Program-made: the position numbers and the translations under genes | In this document: in pieces, positions 29,301 through 38,700 of the stretch | Layout: each line of letters opens with the position of its first letter | Position numbering within the stretch: the first letter of the stretch is position 1 | Source: Tomocerus qinae | Taxonomy: Eukaryota; Arthropoda; Collembola; Entomobryomorpha; Tomoceridae | Assembly (NCBI GenBank): GCA_020055645.1 | Contig: CM034546.1 | Coordinates: 88,970,001 to 89,034,000 of the forward strand | Length of the DNA: 64,000 nucleotides | Reading direction: 5' to 3' | The notes under the pieces: generated by a model | Told to the model about the DNA's origin: nothing | The model's database searches: none | Seen by the model: the letters and a program-made list of their open reading frames with translations, nothing else

Positions 29301-30032
29301 AAGAAATCCGTATGAATGCGAATGTGATTTTAGAGCTTTAAATATTTATAATCTGTCTTGTGGCGAGTTGTATTTTTACAGAATTTCATCCCATTGGTTC
29401 TGTGTTTTGTTTATTGTCTTCTGTACATATTTCGTTCATGTAAATTCTTTGTCTTGTAATTTGTAAATCGCTGGTGGACTGGCTATACTACTATAATTAA
29501 TTAATTACAATTAAATTAACTCAACTGGACTTACACGATCCGAACTGAACCTAATACTTACTACCCCTCTGTACGTTACTTACCTTTAGGTAATTTTTCT
29601 TGAACAGTATGGCTAGTAAATGTAATGTACTTTCCTAATTGATTAATAACTTACTTATCTAGAACTTTTCATTAAGGGTGGCCAGCCAAGGTTTAATTTG
29701 GCTGGGCAATAATAACTTTTTTTTGAAATATGAATTAATTGGTATGAAGAATGAAGTGATTCGTGTCATGTCATGTTGGTTGTGCTATGCAAAAAGTAAA
29801 AAAAAAACATTTTTATCATTATTAATATATTTATGAGATTCAACGGGGTATTTTGATTATAAGTTCAAACAAGGGGAAAGTCGTATTTTTGAGTTGATTT
29901 GTAAAATAAATGGGCGAATTTTATTTTGTGGTGTATGAAGTTGGTAAGATGAGTGGCGTGCGACGATTGACAACGCTGAGGGACCATCCCTACCTTCCTA
30001 AAACGGATCCTTCTGCTTCCCTCCTACACTAA
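17246..30032 (+). CDS. how: Held-out-wings/Quaking-type STAR RNA-binding protein, 3' part of gene (5' exon missing)
   Basis: Encodes the KH-QUA2 core and C-terminus of a STAR-family RNA-binding protein. The family binds ACUAAY-type elements to control splicing, stability and localisation of mRNAs, in insects notably in muscle, tendon and glia. Exons: 17246-17379 (enters in phase 1, linker and KH start), 17473-17589 (KH core with the GPRG loop), 20874-21014 (KH end), 24095-24593 or 24613 (QUA2 and tail), and 29941-30032 (alternative terminal exon, stop TAA 30030-30032). All junctions are GT-AG and keep frame. The long form carries about 326 residues in the window. The QUA1 dimerisation exon normally upstream is not seen. 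Two C-termini are possible: stop at 24,611-24,613, or splicing from a donor at 24,594 to 29,941. How was chosen over vertebrate-type quaking because of the [12 protein letters not shown] and GAPLI segments and the insect-like long terminus. Confidence 0.93.
17473..17589 (+). CDS. how: how exon: KH core with GPRG loop
   Basis: Thirty-nine codons, phase 0 on both sides, preceded by TTATTTTCAG and followed by GTAAGT. The product starts [20 protein letters not shown] and ends [11 protein letters not shown]. It contains the KH signature GxxG loop as GPRG and the STAR-specific extended loop. It is nearly identical to fly How and human QKI in this region. Confidence 0.96.
17590..20873 (+). other. 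how intron (3.3 kb)
   Basis: Intron between the two KH exons, GTAAGT to TTACAG. Apart from small simple repeats I see no gene or element in it. Confidence 0.85.
20874..21014 (+). CDS. how: how exon: C-terminal half of KH domain
   Basis: Forty-seven codons in phase 0, from acceptor TTTTACAG to donor GTAATG. It encodes [20 protein letters not shown], then [20 protein letters not shown] and VKKLLIP. This is the conserved QKI/How KH end ([15 protein letters not shown]). It is separated from the preceding exon by a 3.3-kb intron and from the next by a 3.1-kb intron. Confidence 0.95.
21015..24094 (+). other. how intron (3.1 kb)
   Basis: Intron between the last KH exon and the QUA2 exon, GTAATG to TTGCAG. 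No other feature recognised. Confidence 0.85.
24095..24613 (+). CDS. how: how exon: QUA2 and tail, with short-isoform stop
   Basis: Starts after TTTTTGTTGCAG with [20 protein letters not shown], the QUA2 motif. The tail contains a run of nine alanines coded by mixed GCN codons, then PPPLLAPG and a Tyr-rich end ([15 protein letters not shown]). Read straight through, it stops at TAG 24611-24613 after GGLFAR, giving a short isoform. A donor GTGGGT at 24,594, in phase 1 after CAT G, allows splicing to the terminal exon at 29,941. An internal stretch, 24,267-24,395, has intron-like borders and is described separately. The alternative C-termini correspond to the How(S)/How(L) kind of choice known in flies. 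Confidence 0.9.
   Translation, partial: AEGEDELKKRQLMELAIINGTYRDSKESRNTAAVNAAAAQLVSPQVPLSALRAATPLGFYGFLKHKTMHKHILMDAQSFNQPYYGHPEQQSYSLDFDGIVGAPLIISPHRLSNGLSSAAAAAAAAAGAPPPLLAPGATDSLLYAASPYTTADYATYLSLAEYPPEHGGLFAR
24267..24395 (+). other. how: Candidate in-frame optional intron (exitron) inside the how tail exon
   Basis: This 129-nt stretch begins GTTTTT and ends ATTGTAG. Its length is a multiple of three and it has no stop in the how frame, so the exon can be read with or without it. Removing it joins ATPLG directly to GAPLII, giving [11 protein letters not shown], which is how I remember the insect protein (APLGAPLILNP). Retained, it adds 43 residues including [11 protein letters not shown]. 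The first half is AT-rich and intron-like, while the second half looks coding. The donor is weak. Whether it is spliced is inference. Confidence 0.5.
24614..29940 (+). other. how 3'UTR of the short form / intron of the long form
   Basis: The stretch serves as the 3' untranslated region if the stop at 24,613 is used and as an intron if splicing runs to 29,941. It is AT-rich with runs of TATTATTATT near the start, a TA run at about 25,565 and a CGTT run at about 25,103. No coding exon recognised. Confidence 0.6.
25565..25582. repeat. TA dinucleotide repeat
   Basis: Nine TA units. Confidence 0.85.
29941..30032 (+). CDS. how: how alternative terminal exon (long nuclear-type C-terminus)
   Basis: A 92-nt exon after acceptor GGTGTATGAAG enters in the phase left by the donor at 24,594. 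It completes [20 protein letters not shown], then [16 protein letters not shown], then TAA. It aligns with the fly How(L) end as I recall it (EYADHSVG...RRLATNREHPYQR). The position of the nuclear-retention motif HPYQR reads HPYLP here. The exon is too short for ORF finders and lies in AT-rich DNA 5.3 kb from the preceding exon. Phase, acceptor and alignment agree, so I consider it real. Confidence 0.82.
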
Positions 30033-30092
30033 CAACCACGACATTAGCAAAGCAACCAGGTGAATCTCTCTCTCAGTAATTACTCAACTAAT
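30028..30092 (+). promoter_or_regulatory. Candidate STAR/QKI response elements at the long-form stop and early 3'UTR
   Basis: ACTAAC at 30,028-30,033 overlaps the stop codon of the long how form. ACTAAT at 30,087-30,092 sits six bases after TAAT at 30,077-30,080, giving a core-plus-half-site spacing within the 1-20 nt described for QKI-type sites. Autoregulation through such sites is known for the family. Its operation here is inferred. Confidence 0.35.
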
Positions 30093-30341
30093 CATCTATC
30101 TGTTTCGTCTGTTCTCTGTAAAAACCACGAGCTTTCTCTTATTATTAAGTATCTTTAGAAAGTGAACTACTTGAACTTGACTACAAGCCATCGGCCCCGG
30201 CTCAGTCCAGCCCCGCCCGCTCGATCCGATTTTTTTTAAAAATTACTTTGTGTTTTTGTTCCATTGTTGACTCTAGATTTTCGTTTTCAATTTATTAATC
30301 AATTAATTTTTCCAATTAATTCGAAAACAAATTAACGTACA

Positions 30342-30366
30342 TCATTCATTCATTCATTCATTCATT
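30342..30366. repeat. CATT tetranucleotide repeat
   Basis: Six CATT units, about 310 bp after the long-form how stop. Confidence 0.85.
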
Positions 30367-31452
30367 ACAAGCAAAGCCGTAAAAACGCTATTTAAATATT
30401 ATGCATCAGCTACACATCTCTGTATACAGTAGTCATTATGCATATCCTTAATTAGTGTATTTAAATATTCTTTTGGATTGGATCAGCAGCTGGGGAAAGC
30501 TCTTTGATAATCTTTAATTAATACATTGTTCTTTTTTCTGATTAATCATTAATTTTATTTTATTGCCTCTTTGTATTGTTGTATTGTTCTGTATGTAATT
30601 CCAAATTTCATAATAACGCAACTCCTCGTAGCGCATTTGCACTTTGTGATCTATTTTCTGTATTTAATATAATCATTTCTCCCCCTTCAACATTCCAACC
30701 ACAGACACTCCACTCTGTCAACGGCGTATCAAATAGAGATGATCATTCAACTTTCCCTCACAGACCGAGACTCTTGTAATCATAGTTATTAATAGAAGAA
30801 AGCTAAGCACTCTACGACTGACGAACTGGGGAAACATTTTATTTATGTATGTAATTGTCAAATTAACCAAATTGTTATGTCACTTAATTGACTGCTATAT
30901 CGCATGAGGATCTATTGTAATGTACGTTGTTCTGCATTGTATTTATATTCTGTGGGCTCACTACAAAGTAATGCATTGCATGGCAATCATTTATTCTTAA
31001 TAATTATACATTGAACAACTTTCTCCAGGAGAAAGTCATGCGAATTACTTTCAATCAAACGATTCCAAAAAAGAGTTTTCCAAATACTTTTCCTCGGTCT
31101 GTGACGCAAAGAAAAATAAAATGTCGTGGGTGGGCTGGTTGGGTGGGGGAGGGTTGATTGCAAACTTTTACTACTACTTTACTGTACTCACTTGATTCTT
31201 GTTAGTAGCTAATTCGGAATTAATGCAAAAATTTGGAGAAATGCAAATACTAACCTCATGTGGTTTTGTCTTTTCTGTAACACTATAGGTGGGAGGAGCG
31301 CAATTTTGGAACTTTAACCCAAACAAATGCAATGAATGAAATGAACATGTCTCTGATCTGAATCAATCAAGGTCTTGCTAACAAACAAACAAACACCTCG
31401 TGGGGGCGACTTGCAAACCGACTCACTCACCTGTAACTGTAATAAAACTGAA

Positions 31453-31493
31453 CTGATCTGTTGATCTGATCTGCTCTGATTTGATCTGATCTG
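31453..31493. repeat. GATCTG cryptic repeat
   Basis: Irregular repeats of CTGATCTG and TTGATCTGAT over about 40 bp. An example of the local word duplication seen through the non-coding DNA. Confidence 0.7.
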
Positions 31494-33920
31494 TTTACTA
31501 CTGTACTGTTACTGTTTACTGATCTGTACTTTACTGTTGTAGTTTGTGACTTGACTACTCTCCTAGCTCACCTGCTCACCTCACCCTAATTCAGTATCAT
31601 TAATATTCAATTACCAATCCACCAACCTTCATTAGAACTTTGTTTACTCAATGTCTTTATTTAGTGAAAACTACATAATCACACTAAAATCAAAATTACT
31701 GTAATAATAATCGTCTGTACTGTAGGAAGCCAACCAAACCCCTCAAAAAGTGTCTCTTTAAAATGTCATTTTGTCATGCGAAAACAAGACACTTTGTTAT
31801 CTGTATCAATAATCCATTATAATTATGAGCTCTTCTCTTCACCCATCAGACAAACAGAACCAATCAAAGTTAACAACTATTTAATCTCATTTAATGCTAT
31901 TTACAGTACACGTACCGTGCTGTTTCTATATACTTACTATTCACTACTAAATAAGTACTACCTACTTCCTCTGTGAACATAATTAAAAACCTATACTTAT
32001 AATAGCAGCACAGTCTCTACTACTGTACTATAAAATATACCTAATAATAAATAATAATAAGCTCGAAACGAACGTCGAGTAAGCCAACCAACCAATGCTA
32101 TAATAGCAACTATATTACAATATACGTACTATACTAATAATACAGTCCACACCAAACCTATTAAAATCAAAAAATTAATAATTTAATTTTCAATTTATAT
32201 TTACCTATTACTACATCATTAATTTATTAATTGTCTATTTTGCAAAGTCGAACCAGAGGGTAGCAGATTTGTAAGTAGGTACTTTGTTCCCACTTTGTAC
32301 TGTGCTATACGAGTCCTCACTTACTATAGTGTGTTTTAGATATTTAATAATAATACAGTTTGTTTGTACCGTAGTTTATGTAGCTTAGCTTGTAGCTGTT
32401 GTTGTTCTCTATAGATTACTAAAGGATACATACCAAGCCAGATAGACTAGTGTTCTAATTTTTGAATACTGACCTGAGATTCAGTTGCAAATTGCAATGG
32501 CATTTGCAAAGGAGCAGAATGGTATGCATATATATGGTGCTAGTAATTCAGATAATCGAATCAGTACTTAATTAACATAGACATGTAAGTCTTGATACAA
32601 TTAGTCTAGAATGCTGACCTTAAAAGATTTTTTTAGATTGTGCAGCTAATTAAAAACTAAGTACGTTGCGTTAATAAATAAGTGAGTCAAAGGAGACGCA
32701 GATATCAGTTTACCAATACAGTAATTAACTTACCTAAGACCTACAATAATTACATCGCTATATATTAGATAGTAAAAATTAATGTTACCTACATATATGA
32801 AGACCCAGATACTTGAATCAATTTTCATATCTTTACTAAGATTATCTCTCAACGATAATTGTCACCTTTAATCTGTTTACTTGCATTAATGTATTAATTT
32901 ATTAATCCTCTTCTGGGTTTCCCTTTGTTCAGAAGTTTTGTTAGTATTGGCCAGAACAGAAAGACCAGATTTTTTGTGCCTTGGTGAAGAAAGAGACAGG
33001 ACATGGACATGTCATTGATTCAATTACCATTAAACTATGCAATGCGTAGTATTTTGTAATGTGATTATTTTGTTTGGAACTTTTGGTACTGTTAATACTA
33101 AACTTGATCTGAACTGACAATTTTCAAGCAAAAATGTTGCATTGCATTGATCAGAAGGCATTACATAGACACTAATGGTAATGAATGTATAATTTAATAC
33201 ATTTAGTTAATTTACATAATATTTAGCTAAATAGTGGAGAAGGAAACAAAGCACATCTACCTAATTAGCGCATTTTTTGTGTGGATGGTCGTTGTATTTG
33301 TATTAATTCTTCAATTGTATTGCACTTTGGGTAACTTAATTAACTTAATTGTTAGTGTATATTTATAGGTAGATATAAAATAATAATTTAATCACAATAT
33401 TTAGTCAGTTGATGCCATTTCTAAGAAACCTCCCGTTTTAATGCTGAAAGTTCACTAAAAATGCAAATGCAAGATGCAATAATGATTTAATGATGATTAT
33501 CGTTTCGGTGATGCTTGCTGCCATTGTTTTAACTTAACTGTGCCTTATTGTCATGTCAGTTCGTCAATCAATAACAAATACTATCAAATGCAATCAATGC
33601 CATGCATTAGAGAAAGGAGGAGAAGTTCGATTTCAATAATATACCTAAGTACACAATACTTATTGTTGGACAACTGAATGATGTGACTTGACTGCGCCTT
33701 ACATTATTACATTGAATTATAATAATGACATAGTACATATTATACACGATGATTAGTTTATGTATTAATATGAAAACTGTAAAAACTAGAAGGTAACTTA
33801 TCAATAGGGATGATGCCATGCTATTTATGATCATGTTAAACGAGGTACTTAAAATATAAACGCAACAACATAGAGAAAGCAAAGAAAGTTTTGGAGAAAG
33901 GAATAAAAATGTCCATGAAT

Positions 33921-34192
33921 TACTGTCGAAGGAAAAGTAAATAGAGCCCTGGGAGCCCGAATTTCCATAAGCGAATTTTGAAAGGTTTTCAGAAAAACGC
34001 AAAATTTTATTGGCAACTGTCTTGGCAACTACCTCTATTATCCTAGACAACCGCATAATGTCACTGTTGAATACTGTTTATTTCCATATTTATTTCGCAT
34101 AAAACAACTTCAAAAATGATAACAATGAAATTCGCGTGCCAAATAACTTACAAAGAAATCCCAGGGCTCTATTTACTTTTCCTTTTACAGTA
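33921..34192. mobile_element. 272-bp MITE with 32-bp terminal inverted repeats and TA target-site duplication (Tc1/mariner type)
   Basis: The left end TACTGTCGAAGGAAAAGTAA and the right end, read on the minus strand, TACTGTAAAAGGAAAAGTAA match over 34 bp (33,921-33,954 against 34,159-34,192) with two mismatches. The outer TA on each side fits a TA target duplication, leaving CTGT...ACAG termini. There is no transposase frame, so it is a non-autonomous element. The short minus-strand frame crossing it is not a gene. Confidence 0.72.
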
Positions 34193-35787
34193 GTATTACT
34201 TACTACATATACGTCAATACTATATTAATGTTACATATTACATACAACTAAAATAGGTCTATTTGTACACTGTGCACTCTAATACAAAGGCACATGTATA
34301 TCTCTTGAAGTTTTCCATCGTCATTTACTTACACTTTACAATATTAGAGACAGAATACGAATAATTGGCCAAATTGATGATTTACTACATCACATTTGTA
34401 TTTGTAGGGTCTTAAGTAGTCTGTGCAACTCAAGTCTTGTCATTTTTACTTAAAAACGGATGAAATTAAATGGATTGTAGAATACATTGAAAATACTCTC
34501 TGATTGATTACAATTACGGCTTAGAATGATGGTCTGCGTTTTCAGAAACCAGCACCAAATGCAATTATTATAGAGGAGCTATAATTATTAAGTCAGTCTC
34601 GTCCTGTCGTCATAAAAATCCCGTTCATGTAAGGCCAGGCAGAGGTCATGCAGGAATTAATATTTAGTACTAAAAGTATGCAATTTAAAAAAACCTAGAC
34701 CAGACCAGGGCAGCCTTATAGAGACAAGAAACTCATTATTAGAGAATCTCGACAATCGGAAACAGAATACAAACAATGATACAATATATTTGTGCCTTCC
34801 TACATATAATAATGATGTAATTAGTGATTTAATTACGATTTAGACATCCAGCAACACTCGCTCGTCGTCACTACTGTAGAAAATACATACTTAGAAGCAT
34901 CGTTATTACAATAAATTCAATTTGACGAATGTAAACGTAGACGTGATCTGATTAAAATGCGTAAATAGTTATTAAGTAGTAATAATTTAGACTAGTGTAG
35001 TGCCAAGGTAAATGTAATTGTAAAGTAAGTATGTAAGTAGATTTAATTAGTTAGTATTGTATACAATGAATGTGCGTAGCTTAATAATTGTAGCATAAGT
35101 AAATACAACTGTACTGTACTCTACTATTGTACTTATGAATGACTTAATGAGTTTAACTTAAATTGTAAGTTAAATCTATTATATTATAATGTAATACAAT
35201 GCATAAATACATAGACACACACATACGTAAATATTTTAGATGAACAGTCCAGCATATTGAAATGAATACCCATGAAATTACATAAATGCATCACTCTGTG
35301 TTTCTAATTGTATTGTTGTAATTGTACGTAGCGGAATGCAAAGTGAATAATTACTGTCCACGTCTATTTAAGTTAATTTAATTAATTAAGACTTCCTTTA
35401 GTTGGTACTAGTTGATTGTATTGTATTGTGTGTCAAATGGATTGCTTGTGTGAAACATTCAAAGTGCAATTATTAAAGAAAATCAATCAAGTCACTCCTT
35501 CATTTCGTTTAATTCATTCGACTTCTCACATCAATCGTCATTTACAAAATATACTTTAAATATTTCTACAATTTTTAAAATCAATTAGTAGACTTCATCG
35601 GTTGTAAAAAGAGAATATTTATGATATTTTGCATAAAAGTCAACAACAATGGTAATGGTTAAAAGCCCAACGGAGGAATATAATTTAATTGACACCATCT
35701 TTAGCTCTGCATACAAATTCGTATAAAATACGTAATAACCATATTAGATCAGTTAGGTACTATTGCTATGATTAATAAATTAGCCTA

Positions 35788-38700
35788 CTAGTCATCATCT
35801 CTCACATTATCCACATTACAGTTATCGGTTTGAGAATTATTAAAAGCAGTTTCGAAAACTAAAGACCGTTGAACTAAAGGCCTGTGTGGCATTTTCTTCT
35901 CCAGAATGTGCATGCATCCACTTCCTAATGTCGTAGGAAGTCCTAAGATAATTGACTCAGAGACTCCAGATACTTTATCTATTTGTCCGTGGTAGGCAGC
36001 TTCAAAAAGATGATCAGCAGTTTTCTCAAAAGAGGCTAACATCAACACAGATTCCTTCATTTTGGCGAGGCCGTGCCGCGTGATGCCCAAAACTTCACCA
36101 CGGCAAGTCATCAGGTCGGCCACAAGAGTTAAATGACGTTTATCCACTGACATTCCATGTGACTCCATGGTATATTGAATTTCCCGAATAATTGATGACC
36201 TATAATAAGGGATGAGACACTGTACATGACTGTACACACTTCTAAGCATTCAAAAAGATTGGCATCAACAATATTAAGTATTTAATGAATTTTACCTGGC
36301 TGCTTCAATTCCTAGAACTTTTTCGATTTGACCGATATTGTTTGTTGTGGTTCTCAGGGAACAAACACCTCTTGTAGTTAAAACTCCTCGGAAATTGTCT
36401 CCCTCGGCTAAAATTTTGTAACTCCCATCAGACTCTTGGGACACAATAGCCCTGTTGATTCCTGGTATACCCTATTACAGAAAACTTTCTGGTTATTGTT
36501 AAATTATTAATTTATAAATAATAATAAAATGTTAATAGTTATTTAAATGTATAGTTACGTAATAAAATGGAAATAAAAATAAAATAAATATTTAGATTAC
36601 GTCTACTTAACATGTAATTAGGTACTTAACATTTAATGTAAAAAAATGTAACACACATTTATGTTAATATTACTAAAATTATACCTTAATTGGTGCGTTA
36701 GGTAAAGACTTGACAAACGATTGAAGTCCGAAATAGGTAGTCGTTTTATTGGATACAGGTGGAAAAATGCATAACATGTCGTCAATAACGCGAATACCGT
36801 CATGGTGTTTAATTTTGAGAACTTTAGTTAAATGAGCAGCAACAGTGTAAGGAGTTACTTGCTTTTTGCTCATCAGTACTGGATTTAAATGAACTAAAAG
36901 GAAATAATCGTCAGGAACCACAACTTCTTCTATCTTGTCAGTAATTTCTTCAAGAACAGTTTTCTGTAAGAAGTTTTTAACTTCTAATGCAATATCAGGA
37001 TCATCTTTTACTAGTCTAGCTTGAATAATTGGCGTTGAAATGTTTTTAGAAGCGTTAATAATTTCCTTAATACGTGGAACACCCAGTGTAATGTTCATCG
37101 AAGCAACTCCTGCAAAATGAAATGTTTTCAGCGTCATTTGTGTACCAGGTTCCCCGATGCTTTGAGCAGCCAAGGCTCCCACTGCTGTTCCAGGCTCCAT
37201 TCTTGCACGAAAAAATTTATTCCAACAATTACGAATAAAAATATCAAGTTGTTCAGAACGAAACGCACTTTTGTTCACAAAATCTGTCAAATCCTTTTCA
37301 AATTCTATACTGTACAAGCTTGCTTCTGCGTTTGCTTTCAATTCTTGTGCAATTTTTTCTAAATATTCCGTTTTTGCTATATCACTCAAAAGCATTTCCC
37401 TTCTTGACGTATAATTGGCCTTAACATTGAGATATGCCCTCTCAAAATCCACAGGCTTGTCCTTTCCCTCCATATACATGGGATCCAACCCGTCCAGACC
37501 GTAACACAACTGAATTACTTGCCCCTCAGCGTTCCTAACAGTCATATCATATTGACAACAGAGATCTTCAAGAGCCTTCACTAATCTTCTTTGCATGTAA
37601 CCAGTTTCAGCTGTTTTTACCGCAGTGTCAACCAAACCTTCTCGTCCTCCCATGGCATGGAAGAAAAACTCACTAGGGGTTAATCCCGTAAAGAAACTGT
37701 TTGCGACGAAACCTTTGGCTTCTGGACCACGATCTGTAGATAACCAATAGAATTTCTAAATTGTTGCTGCACATTGTTTTATTTGATTTCTAATTAAGAT
37801 CTTTAAAAAAACTTTTAGTACCGTGACGCCGAAAATGGGGTAAAGATCTTAAGTCGAATCCCTCAGATACTCGCTTTCCATTAATAGCTTGTTGACCAAC
37901 GCAAGCAATCATTTGAGAGATATTAATATAAGATCCCTTGGAACCACTCTGGGCCATAATTAAAGGAGCGTTACTCTTATGAAGTTCTTGAACACATAAT
38001 TTTCCAGCCGCGTCGCGAATATCGGACAATTCTTTAAGAACAGCACCTTCTGACGAATCCAATGTTTCGGAGGGCTTGGATAACATTTCGAAGCATTTGT
38101 TGTAGCCAGACATAACAAGTTGCTTCTTTGATTCTATAAGTTTAGCACCGGGAGTAACTAAAGAAATTTAAAAATAATTGTTATTCATAATTAGTTAAGG
38201 TATAATGGACGGTATCCAACTTTTGGTTTTTGGGGTATTCTGATAGCCCAGAAAAAATGGGACAAAAATAGTATAGGAAGCTATAGGTCAAAAATGAGGC
38301 CCTGATTTTTTAAAAATGAAAAACAAAAAAGGGCGCCAATACTTCCTTTGTTATAATTTTTTGTATGGAAACCCTGATTTGGGGTATTTGGCCGGGGTTT
38401 TTATAGGGTACAATATAGACGGAAAGTGATCTTTAGAGTCTGAACCAACTTCTGAGAAAAAACTGTGTGCGGACTATTTAATACAGATTTTTAATTTCGA
38501 TTTTTTGAATTTTTACATATTACGAAATACTAAAAATTCAAAAAATCGAAATGAAAAATCGGTGTTAAATAGTCCGCACACAGTTTTTTCTCAGAAGTTG
38601 GTTCAGACTCTAAAGATCACTTTCCGTGTATATTGTACACTATAAAAACCCCGGCCAAATACCCCAAATTAGGGTTTCCATACAAAAAATTATAACAAAG

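Larger units (their letters stand above)
30033..35787. other. Intergenic region between how and RPC1
   Basis: Contains the probable 3'UTR of long how at its left end, an ATTC run at 30,342, GATCTG-rich cryptic repeats near 31,453 and a 272-bp inverted-repeat element at 33,921-34,192. No gene recognised. The two flanking genes converge here. Confidence 0.6.

Noticed and set aside
33607-34056. 149-codon minus-strand open frame
   Set aside because: It runs from AT-rich intergenic DNA into the MITE, has no recognisable domain and its start lies inside the element.
37117-37362. Plus-strand frame opposite the RPC1 bridge-helix exon
   Set aside because: Antisense shadow of a strongly conserved coding exon; the same holds for the frames at 38,863-39,051, 39,222-39,512, 39,778-39,987, 40,641-40,856 and 40,903-41,106.
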